A DNA stretch of 64,000 bases from DATGPD01 sp041398565 (GTDB lineage Bacteria > Planctomycetota > UBA1135 > UBA2386), in contig JAWKUN010000007.1 of assembly GCA_041398565.1 (NCBI GenBank), positions 1 to 64,000 on the forward strand, given 5' to 3'. A model generated the notes under the pieces. That model was not told the origin of the DNA. It did no database searches and worked only from the letters and a program-made list of their open reading frames with translations. Both the position numbers and the translations under genes were made by a program. Below, piece after piece: positions 26,190-34,821 of the stretch. How positions within the stretch are numbered: the first letter of the stretch is position 1; every line of letters starts with the position of its first letter.

Positions 26190-26211
26190 GTCCATGCAAA
26201 ACTGTATGGAC
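26190..26211. promoter_or_regulatory. AT-rich dyad GTCCAT-N10-ATGGAC in a divergent promoter region
   Basis: The inverted hexamers GTCCAT (26190-26195) and ATGGAC (26206-26211) flank GCAAAACTGT, the most AT-rich island between purA and the plus-strand gene at 26293. It may be an operator or a small hairpin. Confidence 0.35.
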
Positions 26212-26292
26212 GAGTCACGGTGCCGGGGCGCGAGAGAACTGCGACGCCGCAGGCGCAAGCCGGCCCGCGACCGAGTTCAGGAGATCGACACC

Positions 26293-27338
26293 ATGCACGC
26301 CGACGATCCCGACCTCCGGGGCCTCGACCAGTTCCTGGCGAGCGCCATGCCGGCCGCCATGCGCAAGCTGAGTTCTTGGCAAGGTTTGAGTCCCGCCCGC
26401 CACAGCGACGTCGTGGCCGACCTGGTCCAGGATGTGGCCGCCGACTGGATCGCCAACCGCGCCACCTTGGAGGCCATGCCGGTGGCTGCCCGCCACGAGC
26501 GCTGGCTGCGCCTGGTCGGGCGTTCGCACTACCGCCTGCGCGGTCGGCAAGCGCGCACCGTCGACAGCGCCAAGAACCTGGACGACATCGCCGTCCGCGT
26601 CGACCCCCTCGATCTGCTGGTCGAGGGCCAACGCCTCGACGAGGCGGACAAGGCCCTGGTGCACGCGATCCTGCAGAAGGGCGTCCACCTCAAGAACGGT
26701 CGTCTGAACGAGTACATCACCGCCCGCAGCATCGGCCTGACCGCGAGGCAGCTGCGGCGCCGAGGGCAGCGCCTGGTGGCCTCGTTGGACGCCGACCGCG
26801 ACGTCCAGTTCTGGCGACGGCGGTTGGTGGAGGCGCTCGTCGGGCTGGCGGCCGACGTCCTCCGCGACAACGCCCAGGTGCTGATCCTGGGCGAGCGCGG
26901 CCGCACCCGCCCCGACCCGCGCGACCGCCTGCGGCGCATCCGCCGCATCCGCGACCGGCTGCACCACCTGCCGCTGCCGGCCGACCTGCGTCGAGTGCTC
27001 GGCCGCTACGGCAGCAAGGCCACGGGCCTACTCGACCCGAACGGGCGTTACGCGCCGCGCTCGAGCTCGAGCCGGCGGCGCCGCAGGCGCACCTCTGGTC
27101 GTTCGAGCTGGCCGTGGTGCGTGGCGACGCCGAGAGCGCGGCGCGGGCTCTGCGGCAGGCTCGCCGCGGCGACGGCGATCGCGTCGCAGTCGTGCTGGCC
27201 CGCGCGCGCCTGCTCGAGCTGCGCGGCCGTTGCCGCGCAGCCGCAGCCCTGCTGGTGCGCGCACGCCACCGGCGCGAGGACGCCCGCCTGCGCCTGTGTC
27301 TGGAGCGGCTGTCCGGGGCGATGCCCAAGACCGGCTGA
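26293..27338 (+). CDS. Unknown protein with TPR-like C-terminus, interrupted by a -1 frameshift
   Basis: The ATG at 26293 follows an AGGAG site. The first reading frame is protein-like to about 27035 (ending GRYGSKATGLLDP). Beyond that the same frame turns into Arg/Ser-rich shadow sequence. The protein-like signal continues in the frame one base back (ERALRAALELEPAAPQ..) to a stop at 27338, just before the opposing gene. One missing C in the run at 27036-27038 would restore DPERALRAALELEP and a product of about 348 residues. The N-terminal DLVQDVAADW and RHERWLRLVGRSHYR faintly recall ECF sigma region 2; the C-terminal part looks like TPR. Assembly error or true mutation cannot be told apart here. 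Confidence 0.6.
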
Positions 27339-27358
27339 CAGCCGCAGCGCACCCCGTT

Positions 27359-28672
27359 TCACGGCGAAGGCTCGGCCAAACCACCGAGGGCTTCCTGCAA
27401 CCGCGCCCGTGCCACGTGCTGCCGCGCCCGCAAGCGCACCAGCTCGCGCTCGGTCTCGAGGGTGGCCAGCAAGACTCCGGCCCACGTCGCGTACGCGCCG
27501 CCGCCGGCGGCCCAGCGCACGCGCTCCACGTCCGCCGCACGCCGCAAGTGCGGCAGCAACCGCACCGACAAGACCTCGCCCTGACGCCCGGCAGCGCGGA
27601 TCTCCGCGCACGCGGACACGGTGGCAGCCACGGCGTCGTTCGCCGCCTGACGCTGCATCGCCTCGGCCGCGCGCACGCTCGCCGCCGCCTGCCGGATGGC
27701 AGCGTCGATGGCACTCTCGCGCAGGAACGGCAGGGTGACGGCCGCGCCGAGAGTCGCCATGCCGTCGCCCATCAGCAACGAACGCAGCGAGAACCCCGGC
27801 AGGCGCGCCCACTCCGCCACCTCGTGCTCGGCGAGCGCGGCGGCCACCTCGCGCTGCCGTTGCCGCAGGATCGGGTTGCGTTGCAGCGCCGCGCCGACGC
27901 TCGCCTCTTCCGCCTCGCGCAACGGCGCCAGTTCGGGCAGCGCCGGTGTCGCCGCCGCGAGGCGCGTGCCGATGCGCTGACCGAGCACGGCCAGCAGCGC
28001 CGGACGGCCGGCCTGCAACCCCTGCAGCTCGGCATCCAGACGGTCGAGGGCGACCTCGGCTTGCAGCAGGTCGGACTGCGATGCGCCGCCCGCCTGCAGG
28101 CGCGCACGCGCCGAGGGCACCACCGTGGCCAGCACGCTGCGCATGCGCTCCAGCAGGCGAAGTTCGGCGTCGCGCTCGGCCAGCGCCAGGAACGCTTCGG
28201 TCACCTGCCGCTGCAGGCGCAGGCGCACGGCGTCGAATTCGGCCGCGCGCGCGCGTGCTGCTTGCAGCGCCGCCACCCCGAGCGCTTCGAGCCTGCCCGG
28301 CAGCAGCAGGTTGTTCATCGCGTCGCTCATCAACACGAGCCCGGTGCGGTCGAGCGCGGCGCCGCCATCGAGGCGGTGCTCGAGCCCGACCATCGCCGTC
28401 GTCGGCTGCGTCGCCGCCTGCGGCACCTGCTCGAGGGCCGCCGCCCAACGCTGCCACGCGGCCTCCAGCTCGCCACTGCCCAGCTCGGCGAAAGCCAGGT
28501 AGTCGGCGAGCGGCGACGCCTCGGCCAACACCGGCCAAGGACGTTGTGCCAACACCGGCGCGAAGCCGCGGCCGGCAGCGGCGAGGCGCGCGCGCTCCTC
28601 GGCCTCTCCCTCGACTCGCACGGTGCACGCGGCAGCGAGCAGCGCCAGTCCGACGAGCGCATTGCGGCTCAT
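27359..28672 (-). CDS. TolC/CusC-like outer-membrane efflux lipoprotein
   Basis: Outer-membrane channel of an RND efflux system. 437 residues from the ATG at 28672, which overlaps the cusA stop (ATGA). The N-terminus is a lipoprotein signal (VGLALLAAAC). The body is long alternating helices rich in Ala, Arg, Glu and Leu (e.g. ALAERDAELRLLERM, QAGGASQSDLLQAEVALDRLDAEL), the usual pattern of the outer-membrane factor family, with two internal repeats. It is last in the cusBA operon, as expected of the third component. Confidence 0.88.
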   Translation of the reverse strand: MSRNALVGLALLAAACTVRVEGEAEERARLAAAGRGFAPVLAQRPWPVLAEASPLADYLAFAELGSGELEAAWQRWAAALEQVPQAATQPTTAMVGLEHRLDGGAALDRTGLVLMSDAMNNLLLPGRLEALGVAALQAARARAAEFDAVRLRLQRQVTEAFLALAERDAELRLLERMRSVLATVVPSARARLQAGGASQSDLLQAEVALDRLDAELQGLQAGRPALLAVLGQRIGTRLAAATPALPELAPLREAEEASVGAALQRNPILRQRQREVAAALAEHEVAEWARLPGFSLRSLLMGDGMATLGAAVTLPFLRESAIDAAIRQAAASVRAAEAMQRQAANDAVAATVSACAEIRAAGRQGEVLSVRLLPHLRRAADVERVRWAAGGGAYATWAGVLLATLETERELVRLRARQHVARARLQEALGGLAEPSP

Positions 28673-31600
28673 GCGGTTGCCTCCAGCTGCCCGCGCAGCT
28701 CGACGCGCTTCCACAGGTAGAACACCACCGGATACACGAGCAGTTCCATCACGAAGCTGATGCTGATGCCGCCGATGAGCGGCGCCACCAGACGCCGCGT
28801 CACATCGGCGCCGGTGCCGGTCGCCCACAGCAAGGGCAGAAGACCGATCAAGTCCGTGGTCACGGTCATGGTCTTGGGGCGGATGCGCTTCACCGCGCCG
28901 CGGTGGATCGCGTTGAGCAGGTCGGGCACGGTGCGCATGCGGCCACCGGCCCGCGCGTCGTCGAACTCATGGTCGAGGTAGAGGAGCATCACTTGGCCGG
29001 TCTCGGCATCGACACCGAGCAGCGCGATCACCCCGACCCAGACCGCCAAGCTCAGGTCGTAGCCCAGCGCGTACAGGAACCAGAATGCGCCGATCAGCGA
29101 GAACGGCACCGCCAGCAGAATGACGCACACGCGAAACCACGAGCCGCTGCCGAGGTACAGCAGGAGCACGATGAGCACGAGCGTGATCGGCACCACGATC
29201 TGCAGGCGCTGCTCGGTCTCCTGCAAGTACTGGAACGTGCCCGACCAGGAACGCGAGTAGCCCGGGGGCAGCGGCACCTCGCGCTCCACCACCCGCCGAG
29301 CCTCGGCGACGTAGCCGCCGAGATCGCGCCCAGCGAGGTCGACGTAGACCCAGGCGGTGCGCTGCGCGTTCTCGCTGCGCAGCATGGGTGGGCCGGAGAC
29401 GGCTTCGATGCGCGCCAGATCGCGCAACGGAATCTTGGCGCCGGCGGGTGAATCGACGAGCACGTCGGCGAGAGCAGCCGGATCGTCGCGCAGCTCGCGC
29501 GCGTAGCGCAGACCGATGGAGAAGCGGCCGAGCCCCTCGACCGCCGTCGCCACAGGCATGCCGCCGATCGCGGTCTGCACCACTTCCTGCACGTCGCCCA
29601 CCGTCAGGCCGTAGCGCGCCGCAGAGGCGCGGTCGACCTCGACGTCGAGGTAGAGGCCGCCGGTGTTGTTCTCGGCGTAGGCGCTGGTGGTGCCGGGCAC
29701 CGCCTGCACCGCCGCAGCGGTGCGCTGCGCCAGTGCATCGAGCACCGCGAGATCGGGCCCGAACAGCTTGATGCCCACCGGCGTCTTGATGCCGGTGGCC
29801 AGCATGTTGAGCCGGTTCTCGATCGGGTAGGGCCAAGCGTTGGCCATCCCCGGCAGCTTGACGATGCCGTCGATGCCGGGGTGCACGCTGCCGTCGGGCT
29901 CGCTCCAGCCGTACTTGAGCTCGTCGATGGTGATCGGACGCTGCTTGGGCCACAGCCAGGTCAGCGCGCCGTCGAGCCAGCCGAGCCAGCGCGGCCAGTC
30001 GTCGTAGAAGCGCTCGACTCGGCGCTGGCGCCACTTGCTGCGGTCCGGCTCGAGCTGCACGACCGTCTCCACCATCGCCAAGGGCGCCGGGTCGGTGGCG
30101 GTGTCGGCGCGCCCGATCTTGCCGTGCACGGTGCGCACCTCCGGCACCAGCGCGATGAGCTTGTCGGTCTGCTGCAGCACTTCGCGCGCCTTGCCGACGC
30201 TGATGCTCGGATCCGTGGTCGGCATGTAGAGCAGGTCGCCCTCGTCGAGTTTGGGCATGAACTCCGACCCGATCTTGCCGAGCGGGTAGAGCGTGCTCGC
30301 TCCGAGCAGCAGCACCAGCGTCAGCGTCGCCACCGGATGGCGCAGGCACAGCCAGAACATCGGCTCGTACAACGCCTCGCTCAGCCGGTTGATCGGATTG
30401 CTCTCCTCGCGCGGAATGCGCCCGCGCACGAAGTACACCATCAACGCCGGCACCACGGTGATCCCGAGGATCGCGCCGGCGAAGATGGCGAAGGTCTTGG
30501 TCCATGCCAGCGGTCCGAACATGCGGCCCGACTCGCCGCCCAGCACGAAGATCGGCAGGAAGCTGACGGTGATGACGAGCAGCGCCGAGAACAGGCTCGG
30601 CGCCACCTCCTTGGCGGCGGCCAGGACCAGGGCCGGCTGCGGCGGCAACGGCGTACCCTCGCGGGCGTGCAACTCGCGCGCGCGCTGCAGGTGTTTGTGC
30701 GCGTTCTCGACGAGCACGACCGCCGAGTCGACCATCACGCCGATGGCCAGCGCCAGGCCGCCGATCGACATGATGTTGGCGTTGATGCCCAGCAGGGTCA
30801 TGGTCAGGATCGACGCCAGCAGCCCGATCGGCAGCACCAGAATCGCCACCAGCGCGCTGCGCACGTGCGCCAAGAACAGCAGACAGATACCGGCGGTGAC
30901 CAGCAGCTCCTCGAACACCGCCGTGCGCAGGGTGTCGACGGCCCGCCCGATGACCAACGAGCGGTCGTAGGTCGGCACGATCGAAACCCCCTCGGGCAGG
31001 CCCGGTCGCAGTTCGTCGAGCTTGGCCTTGACCGCCTGGATCACCTGGTAGGCGTTGCTGCCGAAGCGGGCGACGACGATGCCGCCGACCGCCTCGCCCT
31101 GGCCACCGAGTTCGCCGACGCTTCGCCGCGCCTCGCCGCCCACGGCCAAGTCGGCGACCTGGCCCAGCAGGACCGGCGTGCCGTCGCGACCGAGGCCGAC
31201 CGGCACCTGCGCCAGCTCGTCGAGGCCGCGCAGGTAGCCGCGGCTGCGAACCATGTACTCCTGCTCGGCGCGCTCGACGACGCTGCCACCGACGTCGTGG
31301 TTGCTGCGCTCGATCGCGGTCGCCACGTCGCGCAGACGCAGGTCGAAGGCGCGCAGACGCTCGGGGTCGAGGATGACCTGGTACTCCTTGACGAAGCCGC
31401 CGAAGCTCGCCACCTCGGACACGCCGCCGACGGCGCTCAACGGGTAGCGCAAGTAGTAGTCCTGCAGCTCGCGCAGCTGCGCCAGGTCGTGGCGGTCGCT
31501 TCGCAGCGCGTACTGGTAGACCCAACCCACACCCGTGGCATCCGGCCCGAGCTTGGGTTGCACGCCGGGTGGCAGGCGGTCGCGCAGGGTCGACAGGTAC

Positions 31601-31935
31601 TCGAGCACGCGGCTGCGCGCCCAGTAGAGGTCGGTGCCGTCCTCGAACAGCACGTACACGAACGACTGCTCGAACATCGACACACCGCGCACCGAGGTCG
31701 CGCCCGGCACCGCCAGCAGCGCGCTCGACAACGGATAGGTCACTTGATCGTCGACGACCTGCGGGTTCTGGCCGGCGAACTCGGTGGTGACGATCACCTG
31801 CACGTCGGAGAGGTCGGGGATCGCGTCCAAGCGGATACGCCGGTAGCCCCACAACCCCGCCGCCAACAGGCCGAGCGTGGCGAGCAGCACCAGCGCGCGG
31901 TGGCGCACGGACAGCTCGACGATCTTCTCGATCAT
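28669..31935 (-). CDS. cusA: Heavy-metal RND efflux transporter, Cu(I)/Ag(I) type
   Basis: Proton-driven inner-membrane pump of the HME-RND family, 1088 residues from the ATG at 31935. It has twelve hydrophobic segments and two large periplasmic loops. The family motifs SMFEQSFVYVLFEDGTDLYWAR, GVMVDSAVVLVENAHKHL and RIRPKTMTVTTDLIGLLPLLW are present. The three methionines that bind Cu/Ag in E. coli CusA have counterparts in GDLLYMP (near 571), MVETVV (near 620) and NMLATGIKTP (near 709), so copper/silver is more likely than zinc, cobalt or cadmium. It overlaps cusB upstream and the TolC-like gene downstream by 4 bases each. Confidence 0.95.
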   Translation of the reverse strand: MIEKIVELSVRHRALVLLATLGLLAAGLWGYRRIRLDAIPDLSDVQVIVTTEFAGQNPQVVDDQVTYPLSSALLAVPGATSVRGVSMFEQSFVYVLFEDGTDLYWARSRVLEYLSTLRDRLPPGVQPKLGPDATGVGWVYQYALRSDRHDLAQLRELQDYYLRYPLSAVGGVSEVASFGGFVKEYQVILDPERLRAFDLRLRDVATAIERSNHDVGGSVVERAEQEYMVRSRGYLRGLDELAQVPVGLGRDGTPVLLGQVADLAVGGEARRSVGELGGQGEAVGGIVVARFGSNAYQVIQAVKAKLDELRPGLPEGVSIVPTYDRSLVIGRAVDTLRTAVFEELLVTAGICLLFLAHVRSALVAILVLPIGLLASILTMTLLGINANIMSIGGLALAIGVMVDSAVVLVENAHKHLQRARELHAREGTPLPPQPALVLAAAKEVAPSLFSALLVITVSFLPIFVLGGESGRMFGPLAWTKTFAIFAGAILGITVVPALMVYFVRGRIPREESNPINRLSEALYEPMFWLCLRHPVATLTLVLLLGASTLYPLGKIGSEFMPKLDEGDLLYMPTTDPSISVGKAREVLQQTDKLIALVPEVRTVHGKIGRADTATDPAPLAMVETVVQLEPDRSKWRQRRVERFYDDWPRWLGWLDGALTWLWPKQRPITIDELKYGWSEPDGSVHPGIDGIVKLPGMANAWPYPIENRLNMLATGIKTPVGIKLFGPDLAVLDALAQRTAAAVQAVPGTTSAYAENNTGGLYLDVEVDRASAARYGLTVGDVQEVVQTAIGGMPVATAVEGLGRFSIGLRYARELRDDPAALADVLVDSPAGAKIPLRDLARIEAVSGPPMLRSENAQRTAWVYVDLAGRDLGGYVAEARRVVEREVPLPPGYSRSWSGTFQYLQETEQRLQIVVPITLVLIVLLLYLGSGSWFRVCVILLAVPFSLIGAFWFLYALGYDLSLAVWVGVIALLGVDAETGQVMLLYLDHEFDDARAGGRMRTVPDLLNAIHRGAVKRIRPKTMTVTTDLIGLLPLLWATGTGADVTRRLVAPLIGGISISFVMELLVYPVVFYLWKRVELRGQLEATA

Positions 31936-33707
31936 CTGCCCTCGCCTCCGCTGCTCGCCACGTGCACCGGCAGCGCGCGCCGCACGGTGCCGCACGACAG
32001 CATCGAGGTGTCGTAGGGATTGCGCGTGTCCTCGTCGAGCTGCAGCCAGTCGGCCTCGACCATCGGGCAGTGGTGCACGTAGACCTGGGCGCCGGGCTTG
32101 CCGGAAGGGGGCACGCGCTCGAGCAGGGTCAACAGCGACGCGCTCACCTGCTTGAACTCGACGCGCTGTTGCTTGATGTCGCCGTGTGCACGCTCCAGCA
32201 CACCAGCCAACGCGCCGGCCGCCAGTTGCAGCGACGCCTCGGGCGCCGCCGCCAGCGTCGTCGCCGACGCTCGCATCGCCTGCCAGTTCGCACCGTCGTA
32301 GCGGTCGTGGGTGAACGCGTCGGCCACCGCCAGGTAGGCGGCGAACAGCGCGTCGACCTCGCCCTGCGTCGCCGCGGACACGTCGAGGGTCTCGGGCGGC
32401 AGCATGTCGCCCCCGGGCATCAGGCCCTCGCCACCCATCTTGCGCGTCCCCTCGCGCAGGCGACTCTCGGCGTCGATCAGGAACTGACCGCTGACCACCA
32501 CCTGGTCGTCGACCTGCAGGCCGGTGCGCACCTCGACCAGGCCGTCGTCGCCGCTGGCGCCGAGCTGCACGGTACGGGCTTCGAACTTGCCGCGTCCGAC
32601 CGCGATCCAAGCGAGCTGGCGCACGCCGGTGTCGAGCACCGCCTCCGCCGGCACCCGCACCGCGTCCTCGGCAAGCGTGTGCACGAACTTGACGCGCGCG
32701 TACATGCCGGGTCGCAAGCGGCCGTCACGGTTGTCCACCTCGATGCGCACGGTGCCGGTGCGCGTGCGCGGGTCGAGCTGCGGTGCCAGGAACACCACCT
32801 GCCCCTGCAGCTCGAACCCGGGCAGCGCTTGCAGGCTGGCGGTCACCGGCTGGCCCAAGCGCACGGCGACGAAGTCCGCCTCGGGCACCTGCGCGTCGAG
32901 CCACAGCACCGAGAGGTCGACGATGCGCAGCAGCACGCTTCCCTGCGCGGCCGGTGCTCCCGCGACCACGTTGCGCTGGGTGAGGACACCGTCCGCCGGG
33001 CTGGTCCAAGTGAGCAGGCGCTGTGCGTGCTCGCGCGCTTGCAGGTCGTCGACGGTCGCCGGCGGTACGTCCCACAGCAGCAGCTTCTGGCGCGCCGCCG
33101 CCAGCAGATCCGGGTCGCCGCTCTTCCGCGCCGCGATCAACTCCTCCTGAGCGACCACCAGATCGGGCGAGTACAGAGAGAACAAGGGGTCGCCGGCGCG
33201 GATCGCCATCCCTTCGGTGTCCGCTTGCAACTCCTCGACGAAGCCCCCGACCTTGAGCGACACGTCGCGCTGGCGACTCTGCGCCTCTTGCAAGGCAGCG
33301 AAGGCTCGCACTGTCCGTTGCAGCACGCCGCGCGTCACCCGATGCAGGCGCACGCCCATGTTCTGCACGACCACGGGGTCGATGACGAAGTCGCCGCCGG
33401 CGTCTTGGAGGAGGGTCAGCTCCATGTGGCAGATCGGGCACTGTCCCGGCTGGGACTGGCGGACCTGCGGATGCATCGAGCAGGTGTAGGTCTCGGCACG
33501 GTCGGCGGGCGTGCCCGCGGCGTCGCGTGTGCCGTGCGCGCGTCCGAGGCGATAGGCCCCCTCGGCCACGCCCCCCAGAGCCAGGAAGAACAGGGTCGCG
33601 GGAACGCCTGCGCGCAGCACGGCCCGCCCGCGCGGAAAGGGGAGCAGGAGCAGGACCGCCAGGGACCCGGCGGCCAGGACCAGCAGATAGACGTACGATG
33701 GCAACAC
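31932..33707 (-). CDS. cusB: RND efflux adaptor (CusB-like) with N-terminal heavy-metal-binding domain
   Basis: Periplasmic membrane-fusion protein of 591 residues from the GTG at 33707. An anchor (VYLLVLAAGSLAVLLLL and a second hydrophobic stretch) precedes the metal-binding YTCSMHPQVRQSQPGQCPICHMEL motif (residues about 72-95), a known module of copper/silver adaptors. Barrel-sandwich and beta-barrel domains follow (VVVQNMGVRLHRV, LFSLYSPDLVVAQEEL, RNVVAGAPAAQGSVL, GTVRIEVDNRDGRLRPGMY). The last 160 residues form a helical domain seen in DUF3347-type adaptors, with a CPMVEADW..SMLSCG tail that may bind metal. It is first in the operon; a terminator-like hairpin separates it from the Cys-rich gene upstream. 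Confidence 0.93.
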   Translation of the reverse strand: MLPSYVYLLVLAAGSLAVLLLLPFPRGRAVLRAGVPATLFFLALGGVAEGAYRLGRAHGTRDAAGTPADRAETYTCSMHPQVRQSQPGQCPICHMELTLLQDAGGDFVIDPVVVQNMGVRLHRVTRGVLQRTVRAFAALQEAQSRQRDVSLKVGGFVEELQADTEGMAIRAGDPLFSLYSPDLVVAQEELIAARKSGDPDLLAAARQKLLLWDVPPATVDDLQAREHAQRLLTWTSPADGVLTQRNVVAGAPAAQGSVLLRIVDLSVLWLDAQVPEADFVAVRLGQPVTASLQALPGFELQGQVVFLAPQLDPRTRTGTVRIEVDNRDGRLRPGMYARVKFVHTLAEDAVRVPAEAVLDTGVRQLAWIAVGRGKFEARTVQLGASGDDGLVEVRTGLQVDDQVVVSGQFLIDAESRLREGTRKMGGEGLMPGGDMLPPETLDVSAATQGEVDALFAAYLAVADAFTHDRYDGANWQAMRASATTLAAAPEASLQLAAGALAGVLERAHGDIKQQRVEFKQVSASLLTLLERVPPSGKPGAQVYVHHCPMVEADWLQLDEDTRNPYDTSMLSCGTVRRALPVHVASSGGEGR

Positions 33708-33845
33708 GATCGACAGACCTCGGCAGCGGGACGGCAGGCAGGAGAAGGACGAGCGTCGATCCCTCGCGGGACGTGCTCGAGCCCACAAGGAGACCGGCTT
33801 GGCCGGCTTCCCTGCTCAGCGTTGCGGGCAGTCGCCCCTGCGACG

Positions 33846-33864
33846 CCGAGCCCTCCGGGCTCGG
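33846..33864 (-). terminator. Terminator-like hairpin behind the Cys/His-rich gene
   Basis: CCGAGCCC and GGGCTCGG pair perfectly around TCC, 34 bases after the stop at 33899 on the minus strand. There is no T-run. It suggests that cusB starts a separate or attenuated transcript. Confidence 0.45.
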
Positions 33865-33898
33865 AGCAGCGGGTACGGACTGTCCCCGCCGTGCCCCG

Positions 33899-34321
33899 CT
33901 AGCACCGCCAGATCGACAGTGCTTCCTGACGCGAACGGCGCGGCAGCGCGCCGATGCCGAGGCCGCTGGACAAGGCCACGAGGATCTTGGGCGTTGCGAC
34001 CTGCGGGCTCTCGCCGTGGCGCGGCGGCGCCTCGGGGGGCAACGCCTCGTACACCGGCGGCGCCGGCGTCTGCGGGCCGGGCTCCGGCGCCCGCGGCTCG
34101 CCGCAGCAGCACGCTGCAGGCTCGCTGGCTTCGGTTCCGCTGCCACCTTCGTGATGGCAATGGCACGCCTTCGGCACACAGCACGAGGCCTCGCTCGGAC
34201 CCGTCGATCCGCACGGCGCCGCGACGCCCCAGGCGTCGGCGACCCGGCTGGCGGAGACCAGCCCGTTGCACACCAGCAACGCGCAGCACAGCCAACCCAG
34301 GAACGAGCGTCTAGCCCACAT
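33899..34321 (-). CDS. Small Cys/His-rich exported protein upstream of the cus genes
   Basis: 140 residues from the ATG at 34321. Signal peptide about 1-24 (FLGWLCCALLVCNGLVSA). The mature part has a cysteine/histidine cluster, CGSTGPSEASCCVPKACHCHHEG, and a CCCGEP motif within about 50 residues, followed by a Pro-rich stretch. I recognise no family. The composition fits metal binding, and the gene lies next to a Cu/Ag efflux operon on the same strand, so a periplasmic copper/silver chaperone or sink is a reasonable inference. A TATAGT element inside a small dyad lies 12 bases upstream. Confidence 0.7.
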   Translation of the reverse strand: MWARRSFLGWLCCALLVCNGLVSASRVADAWGVAAPCGSTGPSEASCCVPKACHCHHEGGSGTEASEPAACCCGEPRAPEPGPQTPAPPVYEALPPEAPPRHGESPQVATPKILVALSSGLGIGALPRRSRQEALSIWRC

Positions 34322-34333
34322 CGTGCGACGCCG

Positions 34334-34339
34334 ACTATA
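34334..34339 (-). promoter_or_regulatory. Candidate -10 element TATAGT inside a GCCGA/TCGGC dyad
   Basis: On the minus strand GCCGA-TATAG-TCGGC places TATAGT 12 bases before the ATG at 34321. The dyad could be a regulator site over the -10. Confidence 0.4.
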
Positions 34340-34386
34340 TCGGCACGCCTCGGTCGACGCCGCGGGGGAATCGCTCCGCGCTCCCG

Positions 34387-34821
34387 TCACGACCCAGGGC
34401 GCGGGGACAGGCCGGCCTCCAAGCGACCGCGCACGGCATCGCCGAGCTGTCGCTCGCTGCCGCGGTCGCTCTCCGGCCGGCTCCAGTAGGGATCGCCGGC
34501 CAGGGTCGTGCGCAGCCAGATGCGCTCGACGGCGATACCGACCCGCCCCGGTGCCACTGGGAACACCGTGACGCGCCGCCGCCCCGGGACCGCGCCGCCG
34601 TCGTACTCGGACCATTCCGACTGCAGGCGCTGCGCCCTCGGATCGAACTCCTGGAAGCGCGGGAACTCGACACGGATGGCGTCAGCGAGCGCGGCGAAGG
34701 CAGCAGGGTCAGGCGGCAACACCACCTCTTCGGGTTGGTAGCGCAACTCCGCACAAGCGGACGCGGCGACGCACACCGTGGCCCAGCCCAGGGGGCGCAA
34801 CAGCGGCGATCTCGCCCTCAT
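34387..34821 (-). CDS. Small lipoprotein of unknown function
   Basis: 144 residues from the ATG at 34821, which overlaps the stop of the HyuB-like gene (ATGA). The N-terminus RPLGWATVCVAASAC has a lipobox (ASAC). The mature domain is a single small alpha/beta unit (ADAIRVEFPRFQEFDPRAQRL, RRRVTVFPVAPGRVGIAVERIWLR). I do not recognise the family. Translational coupling suggests it works with, or is co-produced with, the protein upstream. Confidence 0.75.
   Translation of the reverse strand: MRARSPLLRPLGWATVCVAASACAELRYQPEEVVLPPDPAAFAALADAIRVEFPRFQEFDPRAQRLQSEWSEYDGGAVPGRRRVTVFPVAPGRVGIAVERIWLRTTLAGDPYWSRPESDRGSERQLGDAVRGRLEAGLSPRPGS

Noticed and set aside
26293..27738. The 26293 frame read through to 27738 as one protein
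   Set aside because: After 27036 it is Arg/Ser/Pro-rich shadow of the opposite strand and of the better frame. It would also run through the end of the opposing TolC-like gene.
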